From positions 1-64,000 of the forward strand of contig NZ_ALXE01000036.1 of the NCBI RefSeq assembly GCF_000295955.2: a stretch of DNA of 64,000 nucleotides, given 5' to 3'. The DNA comes from Pantoea sp. A4. GTDB taxonomy: Bacteria; Pseudomonadota; Gammaproteobacteria; Enterobacterales; Enterobacteriaceae. Shown piece by piece: positions 21,649-31,958 of this stretch; positions within the stretch are counted from its first letter, which is position 1, and the number at the start of each line of letters is the position of its first letter. Position numbers and translations under genes: made by a program. The notes beneath the pieces are model-generated. The model was not told the origin of the DNA and searched no databases. It saw only the letters and a program-made list of their open reading frames with translations.

Positions 21649-24600
21649 ATGGGTTTTGATAACGAACAACTATCAAAAAATGAAGATGTAAATGAAGAGG
21701 CTAATGAAAGTGTAAAAGTATCGGGTAATACTAAAAACAGTAGTGACAGTCGTAAGGTAAATTTTAATCTTTTAGGATTAACGGGCGATTCTTCTAAGCA
21801 GATGGGGATTGCCGATATTAAGGCGGCAGGAACTTCTGGCCTGGGATGGTTACAGCAGTCTGACGGTGTTATGGGGCTGGTGATTAACTATGGTATGAAT
21901 GTGGTCTGGAATGTAGCAGTTTCATGGATAGAACTCCAAATAGATGAATGGCGAGAAAAGCTGGACAGTTGGTCCCTGGAAAAATTAAACAGTTATTTTA
22001 TCGCGCAAGGACAGGAACCGATTGCGGCAGTCAACAAGCTGACAACATCGCCGACCAACAGCAGTGCGGCTCTTACCCGCGAAGCAGAGGGTGCTGGCGT
22101 TAAACATAGCACTGAAAAAAACGTCAACGCAGTGGACTGGCCTCGTATTCAATCACTGATTAAAGAGATTTCCACTCCAGGTTCTCTGGTAAAAAGAATT
22201 GAAGCCTCCATACAGTTTATCGACCTGATTAAAAAGCTAGAATCAGATTTACACGCGAGCTTTTACGGTATGTTAATTCCAGAGGGATATAAAGATAAAT
22301 CTGCTAACCATAAGATGTGGATAAATGAGTTTAAAGTTTATTTACAAACAGCGCTGCGTCTCGTCAAGGCATATGAGAAGTCGCAGACGGCGACAAGCTG
22401 GGAAAAAATGCTGGCTCTGGGGATAGATGATGTCGTTGCGAGCCTGCACCTGTTAAAAAGTAGCTTGTCAGGTAACTGGATAAAGGCCAATGCGACACGG
22501 GCGATGAAATACGTCAAAGGGAATCAGGGAGAGAATAATTCTCTCGTGGGCCAGATCCCGCAACAATGGGACTGGGATGAGATTATTTATCTTACTGAAT
22601 ATGGTGGGGCATTAATTAAATATTATAACGATATCCAGGAACTGCCCGCAGAGAAGAACCCCTTAGATTTTGTTTCAAAAGCACTCAGCCATAATACTCA
22701 CTCCTTACCGGAACCACTGGCAGGATGGCTGCAAGCAATCGGTACTGCTTTTGATTCGTTTAGGATGAAACTAGGGCTTTTTGACCATCTTGGCACTGAG
22801 GTTCAAAAGGAATATAAAATATTCGTTAACACTGTTGAGGAAATGCAGGTGGAACCTTCTCCCTGGATAAAAATAACTTACCTTTATACTATCATTGCAA
22901 ATCATTATAAGTTTTTTAATCAGTATTTAGCACCGCTTACCTCTGAGTTAACTGGATTAAATTTATCCAATAATTATTCCTGGGATCTCACAAAAGAAAC
23001 ATTTGCCTTGATGGAGGTGCAGGACTCACTGAACCAGTTTGACGGAATATGGGATTTCCTCCTGAATGAAGATCGTCATCGTGCATTAAAAAACAAAACC
23101 AAAAACACTGTGTTTACAAAAGAACTGGTGGGGAATTTTTCTGACCTGCGGCATAAAATGCCCGAGCAGGTACTTGGGGCGGGTGGGATTGAGATTTTAG
23201 AGAGTTACCTTCGTTATCGCAATACAGGAAATGGGCAGACAGCTGTAAATCTCACTTATGTCATTATTAAGCAACTGATGCTTACGGTTTATAGAACTGA
23301 TCGGACGTTTATAATCGACATAGCCAGGTATATCAGAAATGCTGCGTCAGAATACTTTGATCCGGATAACTACACCGAGTGGAAGGAAGGAGATGGGGGG
23401 ATTAAAGATGAACAGGCTATAGCTGCATTTGATTACTTATTCTATGGAGAGGGGGGTGAGATAAAACAATTCATCTCATCCGAAGTTTTATTTAAAGTGA
23501 GTGAGTCGATCATTGGGAGTAATAAATATACCGAATCGCTGCGTGCGTTTAGAAATGTCTATCAAATAATTACTATAATGCATGAAAAAGATAAAGATAT
23601 AAGAACAAGGAAAATAGAGGATTTACAGGCGCTGGTAAATAGCGAGAAAGATGGCTGGAGTAGACATATTGTTGGGTTGGCCAGCTGGTTCAATTTCGTC
23701 AATGACCTGATTGAGGAAAACCCACAAACCTGGGATGTCATCAAGAACGATATCTGGGGATCATGGACGTCGTGGGGGCATTTTGATCGGGATCTGCTGG
23801 TGTCAAAAACCATCACACGTTTGCTGGTAAACCAGAAAATCAAACAAATCATTACTGATTCATTACGCCAGTCGGGCAAAAAGCTGTCACTGAAAAATAC
23901 TGAAACCGTCGCCACACTGTTAATGAATTACTGGACGCATGAAAACGTCATGAACCTTGTTCAGCCACATATTCATGTTAATCAGTATGGCCTTAAAGAG
24001 GCCGCCACCGGGTTAGCGAATCTGGGCGGTTATGTCGCCAAAGGCGCGGCCAATACGGTGATTGGTGGGGTCAATTTGGCTGTAGGGGTGACCCGAGGGG
24101 CGGTCTTCCAGGCGAAAAAACTCGCTATTGCAGTGACGCGAGAACTCATCCGTAACCATACCAGTGTGTTGGCCGTGCTGGGCGTTGGGGCGGCAGCGTA
24201 TCTTGCTAGTTCAGTTCCGCAAGCTGAGGCATCAAATACGGGCTATGCCGCTGTCGACCAGGCGACAGAGGACTTTGATACGCTAACGCACCTGCTACAG
24301 GACGCGGCTACGTATCTTGTCACAACAGGTTCAGGGTTTGCAGCTGGCTATGTAGGAATGCAGAGTTTCTCCAGTGCTGATAAACAAGATAATGAAAAGC
24401 TCAATAAGATGACGTTTGAGCAGCTTGAAAGGGAGAGAACCCAATATGACAATAAGAGTCTGATGGCCAATGTCATCGGTAGTCTGGCGTTGCTTATTCC
24501 CGTTGGAGATATGGCCTATAAAGGCTGGAAGATCTATAAGAAAGGTAAATCAGCAGTAAACCCAAATAACGTCTCACTTGAAGGCATTGCAGTAACTGCA

Positions 24601-27600
24601 CCGAAAAATAATGACGCTGACAGTCAAAAAAATAACGGGGATATATTGGATGACGTTACTGTTGAAGCAGTAAAAGACCCACTGCTGGGTAATGGTGCTA
24701 ATACAGCCAGTCAACCTAGCACTACATTTCTTGATGACATAGGCACAGATACGGAAAATCCGTATAACAAGCCATTATCCGAGGGAATCCGCGCTCCTAA
24801 AAAGGGCAGAGATATCCGATTTATAAAAAGAGAGCGTTGGCGTTTGCTTGCAGGTTTCGCTTCTGGATTGATTGGCGGAGCCGCATTTTCTTCTGCTGTA
24901 AAAATAAAAGAAAAGCAGGAGGTAATAAAAAGAATACTAAAATCAAGAGGCCTGTACTTTACTCTGGATGAGATTGACATATTGTTGGAATACTTGAATT
25001 CCCCGTGGGGAATTACTGATGGAAGCGAGATAGATGAACTGATTGAAACGGAATTTGATAATGAACTTAATGGAGGTGAATATATTCCCGCTTTAGACTC
25101 ACCAGCGAAAGGGAACTATGATGATAATCAAATGGATATTACATCAGTAAAAGACAATCATTCCAGGAATAAAAGAAATATCCCCCCCAAAATATACGAT
25201 TATTTACGTATGTTAGGAAATCTTTCCTCAGAGGAGACGGTGTCTAATTTTGGCAGTAACCCTTATGACACGGAAACATCGTCACTTTTTGTACCCTATC
25301 ATATTCTGCATTGGTTTAGAGGTTATGAGAGATTATTGTTCATGAATCAGCCTCACAGGGCACAAGCATGGAAGTATATCGAAAATAATTATGATGGCAA
25401 TGTGGGTCGTTATTTGGATTCGCATTCAGGCAGTAACTTTTTAAAAAGCTATGTAGGGGATATTAAAAGAATTGACCAGCTAAAAGATACATTGGAATCA
25501 CTGAAAATGATGGATCATCATTATGTTCCAGATGCTGTTGAAAGAAAAATTGAAAATATTACACTAAATGATGTAATTAGCAAAATTTATGCTAAAGGCA
25601 ATAATAAAGGTTTTATTGAAAGAATGTCATGTTATCATGTCACCGCTATTTCATTCTATCCAAAGTCATTATTTGATCGTATAGAAAAGAGTGGGTTTAC
25701 GGAAAAAATGACTTATAGTTACATCTGGTTAAATAGGATGTCAGATGAAAGTAAATCTGCATTTGACAAAGCGGTGCAAGATAATGACCAGGCAGAGCAA
25801 AAAAAAATTCTGCTAGCAGAGCGAGAGAAGATTAATTACATTGAGAATAAAGAAGAAACACTCTCTGCTCTTGAGTTCATCCTGGGCCGCGTTAGAAAAG
25901 TTTTACTGGATTTAAAATCAGAATCATCAATCAATGACTCTTTTAATTCTAACAAAACATCGCAGTTGTTTAATGAAATTTATCCTTACTTTATAGAGGT
26001 TCTAAACGAATATACACTTGTTTCACGAGCCTCAAATATGACATTGGTTTCAATGATGAAGTCTTTCGAAAAGAAAGAGTCAGAGTCTTTTCTGAAAAGT
26101 GGGATTGGTGATTTTTTTTCAAACAATACAGAAGATACATTAAAAAATTACAGTTTTCTTCTTTGGGATCAAATAAAAATCTTTGGTAATGGGTTAAAAA
26201 AAGATATAAATGAAATTATAAAACGTAAGTTGGATGAGTCTACTACTCCCGTCTATTTGAAGGATAATATTCAGACAGAGGTTTCAGATAAAATTGCAGA
26301 TATAGAGAAAAAATACTCTGATAATTTGATATTCCCGAAAAATATTTCTAGAAATTTTTTTGAATTAATAAAGTTGACGATATCTAATCATGGCTCAGCT
26401 AATCCAATTAAGATTGTTCCTGTGTCTAACATACATGCTCTAGGCGAGGCATTAATATCACGAGATAACCTGGTGGCTTTGCGGGATAAAATATTCAGAA
26501 GGATTACCTTTTGCGAAGATATTTTTGTTTCGAGAGAATATGCGGTTGTGAGAAGCAGTGGTGAGTATGATCGAGTAATGGATTTTTTGTCTAATGATAT
26601 GAAGCTTTCAAAAAGTAAGTTAAGTTCCCAACTTGAAAAACATGACGTTATTTATGATGGAGTTAATGAAAAAATCACTGAAGCAGCAGCGGTGGTTTTG
26701 AAAAGAGGGGTTGCATTTGGATGGGAAAATGCGTTAAAAAGTACTATAAATACAATGTTAGATAACATACAGACAAGAGATAATATACCTGAAAATAAAA
26801 GGATAAATGCTGATACACTTGTAATGGTTAACTATAATCCAGAACCGGGGTTGGCATCAACAATTGGGAGGATTATAGCTGCACCAAATAAAGCTATACG
26901 TGATTATGATAAAACACTTCGTAATTTAAAAAACCCAGAAAATATTTTTGAAGAAAGCGTTTTAAAAGTTATTTCTTACTATCGACAAAGAAATACCCCC
27001 TTAACGCCGAAAAATAAAGGGAACTGGGCTCTACCCTATACATCTATTATTTACGAGCATGAGGAGTTAATTAAGGAAGTGTCAGAGTCTGAAGACTTTG
27101 AAACATTGCTGACAGATATTATTGATATCCTTGAAGGCGACGATGAAATAAGAAGGGTCTCCGATGATTATTTAAAAACATCTTTTGAACAACTTTTTAG
27201 CTATGCAGGTGGTAATGAAAATCAAGGTGTGAAATTTATTGATAATACGGATAATGACGGTTCGGGCGCATTAACACCAGAGGAGAAAGATGCTTTGATA
27301 GGATCTCGTGGTGTTGAAAAATATTTACAAGGCTCGCGTGGTAGTACTCATATTTATCAGGTTTCTGCTCTATATTTAAATAAGACACTTCGCGAAAACA
27401 ATAAAACTGGCGACGTAATACCACGGGAATGGGGACCGATGCCAGAATACAGACATGATTTTTATAGTGTCCCTTTAGCAAACGTTTTTTTTATTCCTGT
27501 TGACAGTAGATATGATACTTCCTCAAAGTATGGATTACTCTACAATAGTGTGACAAAAACTCTTGCAAGATTGCCATTATATTGGAGGCATACTAACTGG

Positions 27601-30204
27601 TTCTCGTCAGGAGGTGATCTCTTTTATTCTAAAGCTTTACAAGACTTTTTGGTTAGTGCGATATCCATAAAGAATAAAAAAGAAAATTGGTTTGATAATA
27701 AGAACTCCAGATCTCCAGTAGGTTTAACGGAAAAAGCACATATTGGAATTAATATGATTTACGCACCAGGTGCTGATAACAGAGCGACTACTGATGTCCC
27801 TTTAGAACCGCTCCCGGCATTTGAATTTTCAGTTATCGATTATGAGAGTCAATTAAAAACAATTTCACATTCACAATCTTTTACTAAAATGAGGGAAGAT
27901 GTTGATGCTAGTGTTATAAGTGTGGATGAGGAATTTCGTAATTACATGAAAAACTACCTTGATACTTTTATCACTTTGTTTACTCTCGCCACTTTACCCA
28001 TCGCGCCTTCATTTGGTTTAACGTGGAGTTATAGTTTATTTTTAGCTTTTGATTTCCTTATCAATACTATATCTGTTTCTTTAGCATTTCAATTGTCTGA
28101 AAATAAAGATGAAGAATCAGATGCATGGAGTAATTTGATGAGAACTTATATTTTTTGGTTTGCAGGAGGTATGGGGGGTGATGCCGTTTATGAAGTTATC
28201 TCCACTGGTTTGAAGTACGCTTACAAAACCATTACAGACACGGTGGGGCGTTCAGCTAAATATAAAGTTGTAAGTGAAATGGCAAATGATCACTTATCGA
28301 TTTTAAAAAATACATTAAATGAAACTATGACTATCACGAAGAGGTTAAACCTTAGAAAACTTTATAACCGTACTGCTAAATTATCTGGAAATGAAGAGCT
28401 GTTAATTCTACAAGATTTGAAAAGTTATAAATGGAGTTCGGAGGAAATAAAAACCCTGAATAGTATTGAAAAGAAACATATTGATGAAAGCGCTGAATTT
28501 GGATTTTCCCATGAGCAGGGTAGGGAAGATCTAATGAATAACACACTTATGTTTCTTCAATCTAAATTGGAAAAAAACATGCTCCCCATCGATTTGCCAC
28601 TTAAATCTGCTCAGGAGTATATTACAATTTTAAATTCCAGATTAAACTTCTTCAATAATTCAGATGATTTTTTAAGATCTTTCTATGAAAAGTTTGTTTC
28701 TTATATAAATGGTGTAAAAACTGTTATTGATTATAAATACTTTAAGGATACATTCGGTTTTGATAGCACGACTACAAATATTATATTTTACAAATTTAAA
28801 TCAAACATAATTAGACTAAAGGGGTATTCCAATTCATCCAGTGAAATATCTGAATCCGTATATAAAAAGATCGCGATTTTAGAAGTGGCGAAATCATTAA
28901 ATATTACGTCAAAAGCTGCTACTATTATATCTCAAGCTGCAACTTATCTGGCTACTAGAGGAACGTGGTTTACGCCAACTGAAGGTGTATTGAATTTTTA
29001 TTCAATATATTTTGGCGAAGAAGAAACTCAGGATGAACCAAATAAAACCTTAGATGGTAATATCCAAGAGGGCAAAGAAGATGAAGCCACAGTAAATAAT
29101 AATGAAAGTGCTACAGAAGCAACCAATAGTAATGTCTCAAATTCGCTTAAGAATTACCCCAAATATGCTGAAAAGGCAGGGGTTCCTATCCATTATATTT
29201 ATCCTGATGAGCAGGATGTTCCGCTAATGCTTGTTGCAGACTCTAAATTTGATAATCTATTAAATTTTGATTTTTTAAATTACGATAAAGATAGTAATTC
29301 TTTTTCGGCTCGTGTTTTAAGAGAAGCTAATTTTAGTGATAATGAGATCAGCATTAAATATCTAAGGTGGGCATCTGTTAAAAGTAGAGAGTCAGATGAA
29401 ATAATTAATTTTAGCAATTCCATTCGTGTCATTTTTAGTACTGAAAGCGATATTATCTATGATGATATTTTCCCTTTTTATGGTTCGTCTTCTGGGGATT
29501 TTAGAAACTATTTAATATTCAAAATTGCATCTAGAATTAATGACGCCTCTGATGACTTCAAATTAGGAGAGTTAGAAGATGGGAAAGTTGTCGCAAAATC
29601 AAATGGCAATAAAAAACGATTTTATTTTTCTAAGAATATGCCTCCTGTCTCAATTGATATCTTGTTTATCAAGAATGCTGAAATGCCTGCTGTAAATATA
29701 AAACAAATACAGCAACAGCTTACAGATGAAGATTTCATCCAAAAAGCCGATGGTCCTACCTATCTGGATATGCGTAACCTGAAAGATTTTAATGTTGATA
29801 ATAAGCTTATTTTTAGGGCCTCCGAGAATGTTACATATTATGGACGTTCTAGCCTGGATTTAATTAACAGTGTTAATTTAATTCAAGATGATTCACTTGT
29901 GGCTATCGCAGAAAGTAAGATATATATTCGTATTGATATAGGTAAATTAATAACCTTTAGTAAGGAGATCCAGTTAATAAAACCACGAGTTTGGGATCCA
30001 ATAGCATATGCGGGGGATATAGCTTTTCAAATAGCCACTTTCATTAATGAAAATAACAGAGATGTTCGTCTTGGTGTCTTGATTAATGGAGTTATCAAGC
30101 CACGTCACAGTGCGAGAAACAATGTTTTTTATCAAAGTAAGTATGAATCCAGGAAGGTTAATATAACTATTACCTTTGGCATTGATCGTCTGGAAAGGAC
30201 TTGA
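21649..30204 (+). CDS. Giant 2,851-residue orphan protein, toxin-like, function unknown
   Basis: I do not recognise this protein with certainty. The frame is open from a TTG at 21631, but ATG 21649 has the better ribosome site (GAGG, 8-base spacing). There is no signal peptide. Residues 1-780 are mainly helical and soluble. Residues about 785-1086 contain glycine/alanine-rich hydrophobic stretches (for example about 838-858, 888-905, 939-960, 1064-1086). A basic RNKR site is at 1173-1176. A perfect EF-hand loop (DNDGSGALTPEE) is at 1868-1879 (bases 27250-27285). A second hydrophobic hairpin lies at about 2105-2185. The C-terminus has two related copies of an about 85-residue domain (about 2592-2674 and 2758-2845). 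The layout before the second hydrophobic part loosely recalls the dermonecrotic-toxin-like giant proteins of Pseudomonas, but this is only an impression. Low G+C content contrasts with the adhesin operon and suggests separate acquisition. No RTX repeats are visible, so export by the neighbouring type I system is unproven. Confidence 0.85.
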   Translation: MGFDNEQLSKNEDVNEEANESVKVSGNTKNSSDSRKVNFNLLGLTGDSSKQMGIADIKAAGTSGLGWLQQSDGVMGLVINYGMNVVWNVAVSWIELQIDEWREKLDSWSLEKLNSYFIAQGQEPIAAVNKLTTSPTNSSAALTREAEGAGVKHSTEKNVNAVDWPRIQSLIKEISTPGSLVKRIEASIQFIDLIKKLESDLHASFYGMLIPEGYKDKSANHKMWINEFKVYLQTALRLVKAYEKSQTATSWEKMLALGIDDVVASLHLLKSSLSGNWIKANATRAMKYVKGNQGENNSLVGQIPQQWDWDEIIYLTEYGGALIKYYNDIQELPAEKNPLDFVSKALSHNTHSLPEPLAGWLQAIGTAFDSFRMKLGLFDHLGTEVQKEYKIFVNTVEEMQVEPSPWIKITYLYTIIANHYKFFNQYLAPLTSELTGLNLSNNYSWDLTKETFALMEVQDSLNQFDGIWDFLLNEDRHRALKNKTKNTVFTKELVGNFSDLRHKMPEQVLGAGGIEILESYLRYRNTGNGQTAVNLTYVIIKQLMLTVYRTDRTFIIDIARYIRNAASEYFDPDNYTEWKEGDGGIKDEQAIAAFDYLFYGEGGEIKQFISSEVLFKVSESIIGSNKYTESLRAFRNVYQIITIMHEKDKDIRTRKIEDLQALVNSEKDGWSRHIVGLASWFNFVNDLIEENPQTWDVIKNDIWGSWTSWGHFDRDLLVSKTITRLLVNQKIKQIITDSLRQSGKKLSLKNTETVATLLMNYWTHENVMNLVQPHIHVNQYGLKEAATGLANLGGYVAKGAANTVIGGVNLAVGVTRGAVFQAKKLAIAVTRELIRNHTSVLAVLGVGAAAYLASSVPQAEASNTGYAAVDQATEDFDTLTHLLQDAATYLVTTGSGFAAGYVGMQSFSSADKQDNEKLNKMTFEQLERERTQYDNKSLMANVIGSLALLIPVGDMAYKGWKIYKKGKSAVNPNNVSLEGIAVTAPKNNDADSQKNNGDILDDVTVEAVKDPLLGNGANTASQPSTTFLDDIGTDTENPYNKPLSEGIRAPKKGRDIRFIKRERWRLLAGFASGLIGGAAFSSAVKIKEKQEVIKRILKSRGLYFTLDEIDILLEYLNSPWGITDGSEIDELIETEFDNELNGGEYIPALDSPAKGNYDDNQMDITSVKDNHSRNKRNIPPKIYDYLRMLGNLSSEETVSNFGSNPYDTETSSLFVPYHILHWFRGYERLLFMNQPHRAQAWKYIENNYDGNVGRYLDSHSGSNFLKSYVGDIKRIDQLKDTLESLKMMDHHYVPDAVERKIENITLNDVISKIYAKGNNKGFIERMSCYHVTAISFYPKSLFDRIEKSGFTEKMTYSYIWLNRMSDESKSAFDKAVQDNDQAEQKKILLAEREKINYIENKEETLSALEFILGRVRKVLLDLKSESSINDSFNSNKTSQLFNEIYPYFIEVLNEYTLVSRASNMTLVSMMKSFEKKESESFLKSGIGDFFSNNTEDTLKNYSFLLWDQIKIFGNGLKKDINEIIKRKLDESTTPVYLKDNIQTEVSDKIADIEKKYSDNLIFPKNISRNFFELIKLTISNHGSANPIKIVPVSNIHALGEALISRDNLVALRDKIFRRITFCEDIFVSREYAVVRSSGEYDRVMDFLSNDMKLSKSKLSSQLEKHDVIYDGVNEKITEAAAVVLKRGVAFGWENALKSTINTMLDNIQTRDNIPENKRINADTLVMVNYNPEPGLASTIGRIIAAPNKAIRDYDKTLRNLKNPENIFEESVLKVISYYRQRNTPLTPKNKGNWALPYTSIIYEHEELIKEVSESEDFETLLTDIIDILEGDDEIRRVSDDYLKTSFEQLFSYAGGNENQGVKFIDNTDNDGSGALTPEEKDALIGSRGVEKYLQGSRGSTHIYQVSALYLNKTLRENNKTGDVIPREWGPMPEYRHDFYSVPLANVFFIPVDSRYDTSSKYGLLYNSVTKTLARLPLYWRHTNWFSSGGDLFYSKALQDFLVSAISIKNKKENWFDNKNSRSPVGLTEKAHIGINMIYAPGADNRATTDVPLEPLPAFEFSVIDYESQLKTISHSQSFTKMREDVDASVISVDEEFRNYMKNYLDTFITLFTLATLPIAPSFGLTWSYSLFLAFDFLINTISVSLAFQLSENKDEESDAWSNLMRTYIFWFAGGMGGDAVYEVISTGLKYAYKTITDTVGRSAKYKVVSEMANDHLSILKNTLNETMTITKRLNLRKLYNRTAKLSGNEELLILQDLKSYKWSSEEIKTLNSIEKKHIDESAEFGFSHEQGREDLMNNTLMFLQSKLEKNMLPIDLPLKSAQEYITILNSRLNFFNNSDDFLRSFYEKFVSYINGVKTVIDYKYFKDTFGFDSTTTNIIFYKFKSNIIRLKGYSNSSSEISESVYKKIAILEVAKSLNITSKAATIISQAATYLATRGTWFTPTEGVLNFYSIYFGEEETQDEPNKTLDGNIQEGKEDEATVNNNESATEATNSNVSNSLKNYPKYAEKAGVPIHYIYPDEQDVPLMLVADSKFDNLLNFDFLNYDKDSNSFSARVLREANFSDNEISIKYLRWASVKSRESDEIINFSNSIRVIFSTESDIIYDDIFPFYGSSSGDFRNYLIFKIASRINDASDDFKLGELEDGKVVAKSNGNKKRFYFSKNMPPVSIDILFIKNAEMPAVNIKQIQQQLTDEDFIQKADGPTYLDMRNLKDFNVDNKLIFRASENVTYYGRSSLDLINSVNLIQDDSLVAIAESKIYIRIDIGKLITFSKEIQLIKPRVWDPIAYAGDIAFQIATFINENNRDVRLGVLINGVIKPRHSARNNVFYQSKYESRKVNITITFGIDRLERT
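29422..30183 (+). repeat. Diverged tandem duplication of a C-terminal domain in the giant orphan protein
   Basis: The first copy (29422-29670) runs from IRVIF to DILFI; the second (29920-30183) runs from IYIRI to NITITF. Both contain a shared core: a helix (IFKIASRIND versus AFQIATFINE), then KLGELEDGKVV versus RLGVLINGVIK, then NKKRFYFSK versus ARNNVFYQS, then a beta strand of alternating hydrophobic residues. The similarity is visible in protein only. Confidence 0.65.
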
Positions 30205-30254
30205 TAAAACTTGATTTTAAATTAAAACACTTAATAAACAAGGAGCTGTTTTTA

Positions 30255-30272
30255 TTGCTATATGTTACATAG
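30255..30272 (+). repeat. 18-bp direct repeat, left copy (flanks kdsA)
   Basis: TTGC-NN-TATGTTACATAG; it matches the copy at 31689-31706 at 16 of 18 positions. The core TATGT-T-ACATA is itself a palindrome. Confidence 0.5.
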
Positions 30273-30345
30273 GATGAGGTTTCCTTTTTATTCCCGGTGT
30301 TGATCACCCGAACAGGAAATGCTGATTGTGCCATGTGAATAATAC

Positions 30346-30408
30346 GCAGTAACACCAGAAAACATCTGGCATTACTGCATAAGCGATTACAGCATAGCTA
30401 GCTGTAAT
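30346..30408. terminator. Two hairpins between convergent giant gene and kdsA
   Basis: Hairpin 1 at 30346-30378: GCAGTAA/TTACTGC outer arms and CCAGA/TCTGG inner arms. Hairpin 2 at 30386-30408: ATTACAGC/GCTGTAAT with a 7-base loop. They lie between two convergent genes; neither has a long T run, so termination is likely but not certain. Confidence 0.5.
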
Positions 30409-30422
30409 TTGGTGAAACCAGA

Positions 30423-31289
<867 letters not shown>

Positions 31290-31448
31290 TTATCTTTATT
31301 GTTGCGATTCATTTCTCGGCCAGCAGTGTAACTATTTTCACAATTTAATGCGTCATTTCTTTAAGCCTGAGTCGGTTTTTAGCGCACTTTAGAGACCATA
31401 GGGCGAAATAAAATGATTAGATTTTTTTAACTCATACAGGAGGCACGT

Positions 31449-31483
31449 ACATTGTATTTTTCTGCATGTATTTTATACAATGT
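31449..31483. promoter_or_regulatory. Inverted repeat upstream of kdsA
   Basis: ACATTGTAT (31449-31457) and ATACAATGT (31475-31483) are perfect 9-base arms around a 17-base T-rich spacer, 170-205 bases upstream of kdsA. This may be an operator or a cruciform; the protein that would bind is unknown. Confidence 0.4.
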
Positions 31484-31688
31484 TACAAGAGAAACAGATT
31501 TTTCTGATTGGTTTGTCAGATTAACCTGTGAATGAATTTATTGCCCATTTTGACCGGATTTAGCGAGATATGGCTTACCCGCTGAATTGCTTGTGAAAAG
31601 TGGGTGTCTCGCCCCTAAAGCTCCCACAAGGCGCTTAGAATCTGCGTTTGCGCAACCGAGAAATTTCCCAAACATCTTGTGCCTTTTG

Positions 31689-31706
31689 TTGCGTTATGTT
31701 ACATAG
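31689..31706 (+). repeat. 18-bp direct repeat, right copy (flanks kdsA)
   Basis: TTGC-NN-TATGTTACATAG; partner of the copy at 30255-30272. Together they bracket kdsA. Confidence 0.5.
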
Positions 31707-31958
31707 ATAACCGAATTAATTCCGAAATCTTTTCCTCTGGTTTTGGCTGCATTGCAGAATACGATTAAAACAATAAAAAGAACCATCTGCTTTTAGCTGA
31801 AGACGCTTTATCCTTCAGTTGAGGCTACTCTTTTGCCTCAAACACGCTAATTCATGGTGACTCTGAAGGTTAATGTTTAGTTTTTTTAATGTGTGTTGGG
31901 GCGAAGCGGGTAACTTTGCTCTGACGAATAGCAATTACAACCATACAAGGGATTGGTT

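Noticed and set aside
25182-25188. Run of seven C in the giant orphan as a phase-variation tract
   Set aside because: The run is short, single, and the frame is intact; no evidence of slippage.
30170-30355. 61-residue minus-strand frame at the end of the giant orphan
   Set aside because: It overlaps the end of a real gene and has no convincing ribosome site or composition.
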